A stretch of DNA of 64,000 nucleotides from Galbibacter marinus. GTDB taxonomy: Bacteria; Bacteroidota; Bacteroidia; Flavobacteriales; Flavobacteriaceae. Of the stretch, positions 1 to 10,107 are shown in pieces; within the stretch, counting starts at the first letter, position 1; each line of letters starts with the position of its first letter. The notes beneath the pieces are model-generated. The model saw nothing but the letters and a program-made list of their open reading frames with translations, did no database searches and was not told where the DNA came from. Position numbers and translations under genes: made by a program. The stretch spans positions 22,235 to 86,234 of the forward strand of contig NZ_AMSG01000011.1 in the NCBI RefSeq assembly GCF_000300875.1, in the 5' to 3' direction.

Positions 1-2667
1 ATCTCCATTAAGATCGCTGTACATGATATCTCCAGCAGCCCATTGGCTTCCCAGAGCATCCTGTCCCCCATTAGGAAGCGATGCCAAGTGATCCGTCATT
101 TGCTGCTCAGATTTAGCAATTCCATTAGTCTGATAACCCCAAATCTCTCCGATCATTTGACCTGCTCGATAGGTATCTATCGCACCTGTTGGGTTGGGGA
201 ATCTTGTGATTTCTGTCTGTGAATCAGAAAGCAAGAACTGAACCTGGTATCCAAGGCCGTTTTCTAAACGATCCTTCCAAGAAAGTGCTAACTCAAAACC
301 ATAAGTTTCCAAATCTGTATTATTTGTCTTTGGTACTGCAGTTCCTAAAATAACAGGAAGTTCAGGTGCAGGGCCCACCATATCTAAAGTCTTACGATTG
401 AAATAATCTAAACTAGCAGTGAATCTATTATTAAAAGCACTTACATCAAGACCTAAGTTCCAGCTCTGAACACGCTCCCAAGTAAGACTCTGACTTACAA
501 GCCCTGGCGCGTTACTGGTATTTGGTCTAGCACCATTTACAAGCCAGTTTCCGTTAGAGGTACCCACAGGCATGGTTACATACGTTGGATACCAATTTGA
601 GGTATTTTGGTTTCCTAACTCACCCCAAGAACCTCTTAACTTAAAGTTGTTGATGGTGCTTGATATGCCATCCCAAAACTCTTCTTTGGCGATGTTCCAA
701 CCAGCGGAGAAGGATGGGAATCCTTTCCAACGTCTTTCACTTCTAAAACGAGAGGTACCATCATAACGATAGTTAGCCTCAAGCATATAACGATCTTTAT
801 AGTTATAGTTAAAACGCCCGAAGAAGCCTTGAGTAGACCAGTTTTGATAATCACCACCAACTCCAGGAGAAACGATGTTCCCGTTGTAATCCGTACCTGA
901 TGTTAGATCCAACACAGGAGAACCTGGAACAATCACTCCACTACGTTCGCCCCAAAGCCCGCGCGTTTTGGTAAGTTCGGATTGCATCCCAACCATAAAA
1001 TCCAATTCGTGCCCACCTTTTATATCCAAGGCATATTTCGAATAAATATTGGTATTAAAGTAGTTCTCACGACTAGCCTCTTCATGAACTGAAGTACTTG
1101 ATTCGTATACATAAGGATTTCCGTTTACATCGTGGTTGAATGTTTGAAGCACATCCCAATGTCTAAAGTTATCGTTGATACGGTAGTTGAATTCAGCAAA
1201 AATCTCCCAATTATCTGTTGGTCTTACTACTAATTGTAATTGTTGATATAACCAATCCCGCTGCGAGGTATCACGTCCTCGATCCCTGAGTCCAAGGGCA
1301 GGTGATGGTGAAGAATACAAAAATCCATTAGGATCGTATACAGGAAGCACTGGCCATCCTTGTCTAGCAAGATCCTGAAACAATCCATCTGTCAAGTTAG
1401 AAGGTCTTCCAAAATCCTCTCTAATAAAACGTGCAGAGTAATTGGCGGAGAACACATCAGATATTTTTGCATTAATCTTAGCTGTGGTAGTATAACGGCT
1501 GAACTCATCGGTATTAAAGCGCATTAAACCATCTTGATCCAAATAGTTTCCAGAAAGGTAATAGGTAATGTTCTCCCCTCCTCCACGAACGCTAATGTTG
1601 TGCTCTTGAGAAAAGGTTTGGTTTTTATAAATCACATCATACCAGTCATTGTTCGCATGTCCTTCTGCATACCCATCTGCCCAAAGGTTCGGGTTATTTG
1701 GATTCACCCCAATTTCATTGGTAATAATTCCAGCCTGATAATCACGGATACGCTGCATCCTAGCATCATTGAAAAACGGACTGTTTCCACCATTCATATT
1801 AGCATCATTAAAGAACAATGCGAAGGTGTAAGAGTCCATCATATTTGGAATATTAATAGGCGTCGATGTTCTCGTATTAACGCTATAACTCACTGTTGGC
1901 TTTCCAGAAACCCCTTTTTTAGTAGTTACTAAAATAACTCCAAAAGGTGCTCTAGATCCATAAATAGAAGAAGCCGCAGCATCTTTTAATACCGAAACAC
2001 TCTCGATATCCTGAGGGTTCACCGAATTGATATCCCCTTCCATTCCATCGATTAATACTAAGGGTGCTCCAGTTGAACCATCTCCAATTGTGGCTACCCC
2101 ACGAATATTGATACTTGGGTTACTCTCAAGGCTTCCCCCAGAGGAAGAAATGTTTAATCCTCCAATGGTTCCTTGTAGCATTTCAGTGGCATTTTGAACA
2201 GGTCTTGATTCAAATGTTTCCGAAGTCACAGAACCTACAGACCCTGTAAGGTTTAGTTTCTTTTTAGAACCATAACCAACCACAATCACCTCATCAAGTG
2301 CCTGAACATCTTCAGAAAGAACAGCATTGATAGTGGATTGTCCATTTACTTTAATTTCCTGAGTTTTAAACCCGATATAAGAGAACTCTAATACAGCGGA
2401 TTGGCTGCTAAGGGTGAGTTCATAATTTCCATCAAAATCAGTTACGGCGCCATTAGTGGTCCCTTTTTCTCTTATCGTTGCTCCTGGAATCGGAAAACCA
2501 TCGGTATTTGAGCTCACCTGACCTTTAACAGTGAAGTCTTGAACTTCACTAAGCTTTTCGTTAGTCTCTACTGGGTCGTTTGCATAGACACTAGGCTGCA
2601 ATAGTAAAAGCCCTATTAAAACGCAGCATAAAAAATGGCTGCGTTTAATACTATTTTTTGTAATCAT
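1..2667 (-). CDS. SusC/RagA-family TonB-dependent outer-membrane receptor (3' end outside window)
   Basis: Reading leftward from the ATG at 2667, an open frame of 889 codons runs off the window edge without a stop. It begins with a signal peptide (MITKNSIKRSHFLCCVLIGL), followed by a CarboxypepD_reg-like domain at about residues 45-125 (GATIREKGTTNGAVTDFDGNY), the TonB-box-like stretch DEVIVVGYG, and a plug domain with the SusC hallmark SVLKDAAASSIYGSRAPFGVI. Barrel sequence follows and ends at DIMYSDLNGD, which in this family lies some 100-150 residues before the C-terminus. There is no STN domain, so control by a FecI/FecR pair is unlikely. The divergent hybrid two-component regulator at 3047 is the probable controller. 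SusC proteins form the outer-membrane channel of glycan import complexes; the partner SusD should lie just left of the window. The family call is secure, the substrate unknown. Confidence 0.95.
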   Translation of the reverse strand, partial: MITKNSIKRSHFLCCVLIGLLLLQPSVYANDPVETNEKLSEVQDFTVKGQVSSNTDGFPIPGATIREKGTTNGAVTDFDGNYELTLSSQSAVLEFSYIGFKTQEIKVNGQSTINAVLSEDVQALDEVIVVGYGSKKKLNLTGSVGSVTSETFESRPVQNATEMLQGTIGGLNISSSGGSLESNPSINIRGVATIGDGSTGAPLVLIDGMEGDINSVNPQDIESVSVLKDAAASSIYGSRAPFGVILVTTKKGVSGKPTVSYSVNTRTSTPINIPNMMDSYTFALFFNDANMNGGNSPFFNDARMQRIRDYQAGIITNEIGVNPNNPNLWADGYAEGHANNDWYDVIYKNQTFSQEHNISVRGGGENITYYLSGNYLDQDGLMRFNTDEFSRYTTTAKINAKISDVFSANYSARFIREDFGRPSNLTDGLFQDLARQGWPVLPVYDPNGFLYSSPSPALGLRDRGRDTSQRDWLYQQLQLVVRPTDNWEIFAEFNYRINDNFRHWDVLQTFNHDVNGNPYVYESSTSVHEEASRENYFNTNIYSKYALDIKGGHELDFMVGMQSELTKTRGLWGERSGVIVPGSPVLDLTSGTDYNGNIVSPGVGGDYQNWSTQGFFGRFNYNYKDRYMLEANYRYDGTSRFRSERRWKGFPSFSAGWNIAKEEFWDGISSTINNFKLRGSWGELGNQNTSNWYPTYVTMPVGTSNGNWLVNGARPNTSNAPGLVSQSLTWERVQSWNLGLDVSAFNNRFTASLDYFNRKTLDMVGPAPELPVILGTAVPKTNNTDLETYGFELALSWKDRLENGLGYQVQFLLSDSQTEITRFPNPTGAIDTYRAGQMIGEIWGYQTNGIAKSEQQMTDHLASLPNGGQDALGSQWAAGDIMYSDLNGD

Positions 2668-3046
2668 CTTTTAGATCTTTTAGTTAGTTGTAATCAAATA
2701 ATTCAGATTAGTAGATTTGATATTATATTGTTCGTTTCGCTTGTTTGTTTTTTTTTATGACATAGGATTTGATTTTTGAAAGTTTGTATTGATTTAAAGT
2801 CTTTAAAGTGATCCAGATGAAAAGTCTATTGCTATCGATTGCACTAAAACAAAAAATGTTAGTGGTTTTCATTTGGACCCTACAATTTTCTGCATTTTAA
2901 CCCAATCAGGGCGGTAACAAAATGACAATTTATAGGGTATAAAATGGTCATTCGATATTTCTAATGCCTATGTGTAAGTATATTTTTATATTTGTTGTTT
3001 TTTCAACACTTATAACCACAAAACCCTCTTTGGAATTAGATTAAAA
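2668..3046. promoter_or_regulatory. Divergent regulatory region between susC and the hybrid regulator
   Basis: This 379-bp non-coding stretch separates the leftward SusC gene from the rightward regulator. On the plus strand TATATTTG at 2987-2994 matches the Bacteroidota -7 element TAnnTTTG and would give a leader of about 45 nt before the ATG at 3047. The expected upstream TTTG is not at the canonical spacing, so the promoter is only a candidate. No clear promoter was found for the leftward gene. The DNA-binding sites of the hybrid regulator would be expected here but could not be picked out. Confidence 0.4.
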
Positions 3047-6000
3047 ATGAATTTTAAAGCATTTTGTTCCCTTATAACCATTGTTACATTGCTAACACAA
3101 ATCCCAGTTTTATCACAAAACAATAAGGGAGGATTGGATCAACTTGCAAAAAATTTAAAATTCGAACACTTTAATATAGAATCAGGTTTATCGAACAATG
3201 ACATTACCGATATCGTTCAGGATTCCTTAGGATATATATGGATTTCTACCGTGGATGGCCTGAACCGTTATAATGGGAATAGGTTTACGACCTATAATAG
3301 GGAAAATGACCCCGAGAACTCCTTAGCCCATAACTTTGTGCACCAGCTACAAATCGATAGCTCTGGAAATGTGCTGATAGTAAATGAAGGAGGACTGAAT
3401 ATATACAATCCTAAAACAGAAACTTTCTCCCTAAAAAATACAGACCAAGGCCTTTCTGGAAACAACTTAAGTAGTATGGCTTTTGGGAAACAAGGCGAAT
3501 TACTCCTTGGTATATATGGTATAGGTCTTCAATTCTACGATCCTAATAATCCAAATAAGCAACAGCTCCTCTCCTACGACCCTGAGGTCTTATCCAGCGT
3601 TTCTTCTAATAACTTTTCAAGCATCGTAGTTTCTAATCAAAACACCATTTGGGCCGCTACCTTTGATGCTGGTCTAAATAAAATTGATTACAATTCAAAA
3701 AAGGTAGTCCGAGTTCAGCTAGGCTCTAAAGGTGATAACGGATCTTCAAACATCAATTGTCTTTTTTTAGATCGCGATGACAACCTATGGGTTGGCACAA
3801 AGAACGGTATCTATATAATCACCGAAAAAGGAGAGCAAATACACATAAACACAGGTGAGCAAAGTGCTGCAAAGCTTAGTGATAATGAAGTATTAGCCTT
3901 TGAGCAGGACAATTGGGGTAATATGTGGATCGGTATTCGTAATGGAGGCCTGAATATTTTAAATCTAGATGCCTACCGAAAAGGAGATTATGAGAAGGCA
4001 ATGAAATGGTTTTTACCAAATGATACAGGAAGTAGCGTTTATAACCGCACAGTTACTACCATCTATAAGGACCAGAAAGGAAATATGTGGCTTGGAACCA
4101 GCCTTGGTGTAAATTTTGTAAATCCGTACGGAAATCCCATTGAACTAGTATTAAGAGATCCAAATGCAGCCTCTTATTCTATAAGCCATAACCGTATTCG
4201 TCCATTAGCTAAAAGCCATAATGGATCCATATGGATTGGAACAGATGGCGGTGGCTTGGATTTATACAACCCCTCTACTGGAAAATACAAGCACTTTAAA
4301 CATCGACAGCAGAATCCTTCTTCCCTCTCAAACAACTATATTCTTTCTGTCCTTGAAGATCGTCAGGAAAGAGTGTGGATAGGAACCTATAGAGGTGGAT
4401 TAAATCTTTTGGACCCTGCCCTTGGCACCACCAAGAAATACCTTCAAGGCTCAGTTTCTGATGGCAGCGATGTGCGGGTAATTTTTCAAAGTAGCACAGA
4501 TGATTTATGGGTAGGCACCAACCGTGGAGGCCTTTTTAAGTACGATGAAAAAAAGGATACCTTTAAGTATATAGCTGCTTTGGGTAAAATGGATATTAGA
4601 GCTATTGTCGAGGATGAGGATAAAAACCTTTGGCTGGCTACCTATGGAAATGGCCTGGTGCATTTCGATATAAGGACTTTAAGGTATACATCATATAACA
4701 ATGGTGATACCCCAGGATTTACTAGTAACATTATTTATTCCTTAGAAATGGCCTCTGATGGCTCCTTACTGGTAGGAACAGCCTATGGAGGACTGCTCCA
4801 CTTTTTCCCTGACACATCGGAGGTACTTAATTTTACGGAAAAAGATGGCCTTAGTAATAGCACCATAAACAGTATGACCTTTAGAAATGATCATGAACTT
4901 TGGATAGGTACCTATAAAGGCATTAGTTATTACAACCTAAAGACAAAAGAAATTAAAAACCTCAACTCTTATGGTGATATCTCCCATAGCGATTTTAATA
5001 GCGGCTCTGCTCTAACACTAGATGACAAGAGTCTTTATTTTGGTGGGAATTCTGGGCTGTTTATCATCCACCCAGAGAAAATCTTGGACACTACCTTAAA
5101 ATACCCGTTGGTGTTTGAAAATCTAAAGATCTTTAATAAAAAAGCAGCGATCACACCTAATGATCCTAACAGCGGTATTAAAGCATCATTGCCTTACCTT
5201 AACCACATCAATGTGGATCACGATCAGACACTGATCACTATAGATTACAGCACTCTTAAATATCCCAATGCGCGCAATATAGCATACTCCTATAAGTTAG
5301 AAGGTTTTCAAGAACACTGGGTGAATGTCAATAACAATCACTCGGTTAATTTAAGTAAGCTTCCCCCTGGATCTTATAATTTGGTAGTAAGAGGTGTTAT
5401 TAATCCAGGAGAAGTCACAAGTAACGAATTGGCTATAACGGTGAATCCTCCATTTTGGAAAACCCTACCTGCCTATCTTATCTACGGAATTCTCTTTATT
5501 ACAATCATCTGGGGAGCATTTAAATATTACTCAGATCGCTTAGTTTTAAAAAATTCACTTGTTTTTGAAAAGAAACAGCGGCAATTGGAGCAGGATTTAA
5601 ACCTAGAAAGAATACGTTTCTTTACAGGGTTTTCTCATGAATTAAAAACTCCATTAAGCCTTATCATGGCTCCTGTGGAGGAATTATTGGAACAAAACCA
5701 AAACAAACAAGCCAGAGAACATCTACTAACCATAAAACGAAATGCCCAATCCCTTTATCAAAATATAAAAAAGTTATTAGAATTTAGAAAGTCTGAAGTT
5801 GGGGTGCATCAACTCGCCATACACAAGATAAACTTATCAAATCACCTATCTACTCTTATTGAAAACTACCAGCCTATTGCACGTAGTAGAGGGATCGAAA
5901 TCAAGTGTAAAAACTTGGATAAACCCCTTGACCTATGGTGTGATATTGAAAAGATTGATATTATTATCCACAATCTATTATCCAACGCATTTAAACATAC

Positions 6001-7174
6001 TATGCGTGGTGGAAGTATTTCTTTGGAGATTGAACAAACCGATAAGAATATTTCCATTGTGGTTTCTGATACGGGCAAGGGAATACCAGAGGCGGATCTT
6101 CCTCACATATTTAACTGGCACTACCAGTCGCGAAAAGGAGATGTAAATAAAAATGGAGCTGGTATCGGATTAGCGCTGTCCAAATCATTTGCAGAATTAC
6201 ACCATGGCAATATTATAGTAAGTAGCAGAGAAAATAAAGGTTCTAGATTTGTTTTACAACTCCCTAAGGGTGTCTTTTTAGAGCAAACAGCTGCTACTAA
6301 CCATGCTCTTACAATTAAAGAAAGCCAACTTGAATCTAAAACAGATCCCATAAGCTGGGATCCTATAGAGACCCGCCAAGAAGGAAACTCTTTGGATGCC
6401 ATCATTAAACGAGAGAAGGATCGTGAACTGCTTCTTTTAATTGATGACAATAAAGACATCCTACAATTTTTGGCTAGTTTATTAGGTGGTTCTTACGATC
6501 TGATATTTGCAGAAAATGGAGCTGATGGAATTGATAAAGCCAACAAATATGTCCCTGATTTGATTATTTCCGATGTGATGATGCCAATTAAAAGTGGTAT
6601 TGATTTATGCGCAGAACTTAAAAGCACCAATACCACTTCACACATCCCAATAATCTTACTTACCGCAAGAGGAAATAGTGAAGGAATTAATGAAGGTTAT
6701 GAAAAAGGGGCAGATTCCTATATCACTAAACCATTTAATCCAGGACTTTTAAAAACTAGAATTAAAAACCTCATAAATAACCGCATTCAACTGCGCTCCT
6801 ATTTTAGTTCGGAATTAGAAAATTCAACGCAGTCCGATCAGTCTAGTGTTTTAGAGATAGAAAAAGCATTTTTAACTAAACTAGAACAGGTTATCCTAAC
6901 CCTTTATATGGATGGTAATGAAAATACCATCGCAGAGGTCTGTTCGAAAATGGGAATGAGTCGCACCTCTCTCTATCGAAAGGTAAAGGCTCTAACGGGG
7001 AATAATATCAATGAATTTGTTCGTAAAGTCAGATTAAAAAAAGCGGTAAGCCTTATTAAAAACAAAGGATATACCATTTCAGAGGCTTCTTTTGAAGTTG
7101 GATTTAAAACCCCTAAATACTTTAGAAAGATCTTTAAAGACACGTATGGGAAATTACCTTCGGAGATTAATTAG
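3047..7174 (+). CDS. Hybrid two-component system regulator (HTCS)
   Basis: This 1375-residue membrane protein carries sensor, kinase, receiver and DNA-binding parts on one chain. It has a signal peptide (about 1-23), then a periplasmic pair of beta propellers built from Reg_prop repeats with recurring W-I-G-T blades (about 30-690), a Y_Y_Y domain (about 715-790), one membrane helix (about 800-822), a HisKA domain with H864 in FSHELKTPLSL, and a HATPase domain with N-box NLLSNAFKHT and G-box DTGKGIP. A receiver domain follows with phospho-acceptor D1176 in ISDVMMP, and the chain ends in an AraC-type double helix-turn-helix (about 1280-1375). HTCS proteins usually bind a glycan breakdown product in the periplasm and activate the adjacent polysaccharide-utilisation genes. 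The divergent SusC gene is the obvious target. All key residues are present, so it should be functional. Confidence 0.96.
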   Translation: MNFKAFCSLITIVTLLTQIPVLSQNNKGGLDQLAKNLKFEHFNIESGLSNNDITDIVQDSLGYIWISTVDGLNRYNGNRFTTYNRENDPENSLAHNFVHQLQIDSSGNVLIVNEGGLNIYNPKTETFSLKNTDQGLSGNNLSSMAFGKQGELLLGIYGIGLQFYDPNNPNKQQLLSYDPEVLSSVSSNNFSSIVVSNQNTIWAATFDAGLNKIDYNSKKVVRVQLGSKGDNGSSNINCLFLDRDDNLWVGTKNGIYIITEKGEQIHINTGEQSAAKLSDNEVLAFEQDNWGNMWIGIRNGGLNILNLDAYRKGDYEKAMKWFLPNDTGSSVYNRTVTTIYKDQKGNMWLGTSLGVNFVNPYGNPIELVLRDPNAASYSISHNRIRPLAKSHNGSIWIGTDGGGLDLYNPSTGKYKHFKHRQQNPSSLSNNYILSVLEDRQERVWIGTYRGGLNLLDPALGTTKKYLQGSVSDGSDVRVIFQSSTDDLWVGTNRGGLFKYDEKKDTFKYIAALGKMDIRAIVEDEDKNLWLATYGNGLVHFDIRTLRYTSYNNGDTPGFTSNIIYSLEMASDGSLLVGTAYGGLLHFFPDTSEVLNFTEKDGLSNSTINSMTFRNDHELWIGTYKGISYYNLKTKEIKNLNSYGDISHSDFNSGSALTLDDKSLYFGGNSGLFIIHPEKILDTTLKYPLVFENLKIFNKKAAITPNDPNSGIKASLPYLNHINVDHDQTLITIDYSTLKYPNARNIAYSYKLEGFQEHWVNVNNNHSVNLSKLPPGSYNLVVRGVINPGEVTSNELAITVNPPFWKTLPAYLIYGILFITIIWGAFKYYSDRLVLKNSLVFEKKQRQLEQDLNLERIRFFTGFSHELKTPLSLIMAPVEELLEQNQNKQAREHLLTIKRNAQSLYQNIKKLLEFRKSEVGVHQLAIHKINLSNHLSTLIENYQPIARSRGIEIKCKNLDKPLDLWCDIEKIDIIIHNLLSNAFKHTMRGGSISLEIEQTDKNISIVVSDTGKGIPEADLPHIFNWHYQSRKGDVNKNGAGIGLALSKSFAELHHGNIIVSSRENKGSRFVLQLPKGVFLEQTAATNHALTIKESQLESKTDPISWDPIETRQEGNSLDAIIKREKDRELLLLIDDNKDILQFLASLLGGSYDLIFAENGADGIDKANKYVPDLIISDVMMPIKSGIDLCAELKSTNTTSHIPIILLTARGNSEGINEGYEKGADSYITKPFNPGLLKTRIKNLINNRIQLRSYFSSELENSTQSDQSSVLEIEKAFLTKLEQVILTLYMDGNENTIAEVCSKMGMSRTSLYRKVKALTGNNINEFVRKVRLKKAVSLIKNKGYTISEASFEVGFKTPKYFRKIFKDTYGKLPSEIN

Positions 7175-7235
7175 ACCTTTTAGTTATTTTGATAAATGAG
7201 GCAAAGCATATTTTCGAAACCAATTTGGCAGGGTG

Positions 7236-7610
7236 TTAGCCTTGATCTGACACAACACCTTTATCCACTTCTGCAATAAGTATTTGCGCTCTACCAGAAT
7301 CATCGAAAATATAGGCACGATAACAATGTTCAATTGCCAAGTGTAAATTATTCAGTGCCCTGAAGTATCTATCAACAATTTTATTTTCAAGAACTTCATG
7401 TCCTCCCTTTTCAACACGGTTCTTTACTCTTGAAACATTGACTACTGGGCTATCTGTGCAAATAAAATATAAATAAGCGGAGTAATCTTCATTAACTACA
7501 TTTGATATTTCATCAATTTTTGATGGATGGCTTATGACAGTCCCAAAACGGAATGATTTGTTTTGAGAAATAAGTAAATACCTCAAAAAAAATGCGATAA
7601 ATGCTCCTTC
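7236..7610 (-). pseudogene. 5'-truncated zeta-toxin-like ATPase fragment
   Basis: The open frame runs from a stop at 7611-7613 to 7236. Its protein (GAFIAFFLRYLL..SFRFGTVISHPSK..YFICTDSPVVNVSRVKNRVEKGGHEV..RAYIFDDSG) matches the C-terminal half of the COG4185 predicted ABC-type ATPases of the zeta-toxin superfamily. In those proteins the block SFSFETVMSHPSK lies well inside the chain, after an N-terminal P-loop. Here the P-loop region is missing: the homology begins in mid-domain, there is no ATG, and only a TTG at 7586 could start translation. In intact homologues the P-loop binds the phosphate donor and the product phosphorylates a small metabolite. This copy should be inactive. The superfamily call rests on remembered motifs. 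It sits alone between the hybrid regulator and the sigma factor. Confidence 0.7.
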
Positions 7611-7735
7611 CTAACTATGCGATTCTTTAGATTTGTATACAATAAAATTCTCTGTGATTTCAACATCTATCTTATGCCCACTAGATCTAGCCTTTTTAAA
7701 CTAGAGGTACTACCATTTAAAAACATTAGAAAAAC

Positions 7736-8296
7736 TCAGAACATTATCCAAAAGACAAAGGAGCTCAAACGCAGTTTGAGATTTTTAATTGCAAAAGATA
7801 TTTGAGTTTCAACTGTCCTTTTAGATATATTAAGCTGGGAGGCAATTTCAGCATTACTAAGCTGCTCTTCACGGCTCATTTTAAAAATTTGCTTACACCG
7901 ATTGGGAAGCTGATCTACCGAATGATGAATCATCTGCTCAGTTTGGTTAAATATCACAACATCATCAGTAGAACTGTGGCATTCTACAGTATCCAAATAC
8001 GTAAGATGATCTTTTTTTAAAGGGCTCCTTTTTAGTTCTTTGTATACCCTAAATCGCGTTGATTGCATAAGATAAGCTTCGATATTATCATTTACAATTT
8101 CATCTCGTCGTTGCCAAAAATCCACCCATACTTCCTGGACAACATCCTTTGCAATATCTTCATCAAGTAAAATGGTCTTAGCTCTTCTATACAAAGGTTC
8201 CCATAAATTTTCAAACAATTCTTCAAACGCTTCAGAGTCATTTCTCTTAATACGTTCCATTAATTCATAAGTGGAATTTTCAGGCTTGATAATCAT
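7736..8296 (-). CDS. ECF RNA polymerase sigma factor, FecI-like
   Basis: A 186-residue sigma-70 family protein. Region 2 spans about residues 22-92 (SEAFEELFENLWEPLYRRAKTIL..DIAKDVVQEVWVDFWQRR) and region 4 about 125-175, with the helix-turn-helix LSNAEIASQLNISKRTVETQISFAIKNL. The short linker without further domains is typical of the Bacteroidota FecI-like group, whose members are held by a FecR anti-sigma factor and direct transcription of a TonB receptor operon. The usual order is sigma, FecR, SusC. Here the sigma gene lies at the far end, beyond the phosphoesterase and a hairpin terminator, about 7 kb from FecR, so it probably has its own promoter. The last residues (FVFWIMF) are unusually hydrophobic. 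Family assignment is firm; pairing with the FecR at 15196-16125 is inferred. Confidence 0.93.
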   Translation of the reverse strand: MIIKPENSTYELMERIKRNDSEAFEELFENLWEPLYRRAKTILLDEDIAKDVVQEVWVDFWQRRDEIVNDNIEAYLMQSTRFRVYKELKRSPLKKDHLTYLDTVECHSSTDDVVIFNQTEQMIHHSVDQLPNRCKQIFKMSREEQLSNAEIASQLNISKRTVETQISFAIKNLKLRLSSFVFWIMF

Positions 8297-8429
8297 CTTG
8301 CCAATGTACCCTTGTTGTATTAATTAAATGTAAATACAATGCTATTAAATTTTTGTGAAATAGCCTTTAAACAGACACCATGTTAGTACAAATAAAAAGG
8401 CTTGTAATCAATAAATTTGGTTTTCAAAT

Positions 8430-8454
8430 AAGCCCTGATACTCTACCAGGGCTT
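8430..8454 (-). terminator. Hairpin terminator of the FecR/SusC/SusD operon
   Basis: A perfect 8-bp inverted repeat (AAGCCCTG, 9-nt loop, CAGGGCTT) lies 59 bp downstream of the phosphoesterase stop. On the minus strand the hairpin is followed by a short T-rich stretch. It separates the phosphoesterase gene from the sigma-factor gene. Confidence 0.7.
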
Positions 8455-8512
8455 AAACCACATTTAATCAATTCATTAAATCAATCCAAAATATAAATCT
8501 TTCACCCTTCGC

Positions 8513-10090
8513 TTAATTAAAAGAATCTATTCGGTAGGAGCTAGAACCTGAATGAGTATTCCCATACATATCCGTGGCTCGAATTTCAATTTTGTGCTCT
8601 CCAACAGGTAACTTTGTATCAATCACTCCTTTCCAAAGATGTTTAGATACAATTGGGTTAGAGGAACGTCTTCCTGATAAAAGAGTTTCACTTAAGTCTC
8701 GCTCATATACTAGAGCCTCATAGGATGGATCCTGTTCTAACACATATCTCATAGGTTTCCAAGAACCATTATCAATTCTGTATTCTAGTGTGTCATTTTC
8801 ACTTCCGATAAAAAAGTTTACATAAATCCCAGCCTTAGTTCGCTTATCCTTTTCAACAACCTTAGGGGCGAAAATATTCATCTGATATTCTGCATCCTTT
8901 CCAGCCACTTTATAATTTACCTCATAAGTATTGCCCTTAAAATGAATGTATGCATACCCTTTGGGAGTACCATCTCTCATAATCGAAATTGGGATTCCAT
9001 TTTCATCCAAAGTTCCAGAATACCAATCTCCAGAGGTTGTTCCTACATTATAGTGATGATGTGGCTTTACTTGTTTCCATCCCGTATTCTGGTCCATGAA
9101 ATCTTGACGTTGAATGTGGGTATGTGCTGAGAGTGATAAGGTATGCGGATAATCCTTTAATAAATCAAACAATGCCTCACGACTCTTATCTTTGAATGAA
9201 TCACCCCCAGGTTCACTAATAGGAATATGAAATGCCAATACAATTAAGTGATCCTTTGGCACAAATTTCAGATCATTTTTAACAAACTCCAACTGGTCTT
9301 CTCTAAATCCTCCCCAGTATCCTTTTCCATCACGTGGATCTGGATATAAAACATCGTCTAGAACGATAAAATGAACCTTTCCATAATTAAATGCATAATT
9401 AGCTGGTCCGAAATGAGCCTCAAAAGTTTCATCCGATAAATGATCTTCCTTAGCATCAAAATTCAGATCATGATTTCCCAAAACATTAAACCATGGTATC
9501 CCAACTTCTTTTACCGCGGAAATATATGGATTAAACAAGGAAAGGTCGTCCCCTACCAAATCACCTAAACTCAACCCAAAAGCAACATTTTCAGTGTTTT
9601 TAAGTTCAGAGACGATTCCTCTAGCAAAGTAATCCACCTCTTGCAAATTATAAGGCTGGGGATCACCAAAGATCAAGCTTGTAAATTCGTCGGTATCATC
9701 AGTGGCACTGAGTCCAAAATTAAGTTGTCTGGGTAATTTTCCTGTAGGAGCCACTCCTTTAAACTCTGACTCTGGAGACCCTTGGGGTTTATGGATATAA
9801 TAAAACTGAGCCAATTGATCATCACTGACATTAATTGAATAACCCGAAGGTTTAATAACTGAGATTATAGCGTCATTACTCACCGTTAGCTCATATTTCC
9901 CATTCTGGTCGGTTTGGACAACATCTATTCCATTAGTTACCGAAACTCCTGGGATTCCATTTTCCCTTCGTTCCTTTTTACCATTAGCATTTCGATCTTC
10001 AAAAACATAGCCTTTAGCTATATCTTGGGCAGAGATCAGACCCACAGTCGATAAAATTAATATCAGACTCAAAAGTGACTTGTATTGCAT
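8513..10090 (-). CDS. Secreted calcineurin-like phosphoesterase with N- and C-terminal beta domains
   Basis: A 525-residue protein with a Sec signal peptide (about 1-21, ending LISA). Residues 25-105 form an N-terminal beta-sandwich domain (GYVFEDRNANGKKE..GVSVTNG, MetallophosN type). The metallophosphatase core follows at about 140-340 with its metal-binding signatures GDPQ, SLGDLVGDD, LGNHDLN and SAHTHIQ. A C-terminal beta domain (MetallophosC type, about 365-520) completes the usual three-part layout. Such enzymes cleave phosphomono- or phosphodiesters in the periplasm or outside the cell. The gene lies 17 nt downstream of SusD in the same direction, so it is most simply the last gene of this uptake operon, and the imported ligand may carry phosphate. 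The exact substrate cannot be read from the sequence. Confidence 0.92.
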   Translation of the reverse strand: MQYKSLLSLILILSTVGLISAQDIAKGYVFEDRNANGKKERRENGIPGVSVTNGIDVVQTDQNGKYELTVSNDAIISVIKPSGYSINVSDDQLAQFYYIHKPQGSPESEFKGVAPTGKLPRQLNFGLSATDDTDEFTSLIFGDPQPYNLQEVDYFARGIVSELKNTENVAFGLSLGDLVGDDLSLFNPYISAVKEVGIPWFNVLGNHDLNFDAKEDHLSDETFEAHFGPANYAFNYGKVHFIVLDDVLYPDPRDGKGYWGGFREDQLEFVKNDLKFVPKDHLIVLAFHIPISEPGGDSFKDKSREALFDLLKDYPHTLSLSAHTHIQRQDFMDQNTGWKQVKPHHHYNVGTTSGDWYSGTLDENGIPISIMRDGTPKGYAYIHFKGNTYEVNYKVAGKDAEYQMNIFAPKVVEKDKRTKAGIYVNFFIGSENDTLEYRIDNGSWKPMRYVLEQDPSYEALVYERDLSETLLSGRRSSNPIVSKHLWKGVIDTKLPVGEHKIEIRATDMYGNTHSGSSSYRIDSFN

Positions 10091-10107
10091 AGTTTTAAAT
10101 TTTTAAG

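Noticed and set aside
1534..1932. 132-codon plus-strand frame inside the SusC gene
   Set aside because: It is antisense to the plug/barrel region of the SusC gene, which has clear homology; codon pattern is that of the opposite strand.
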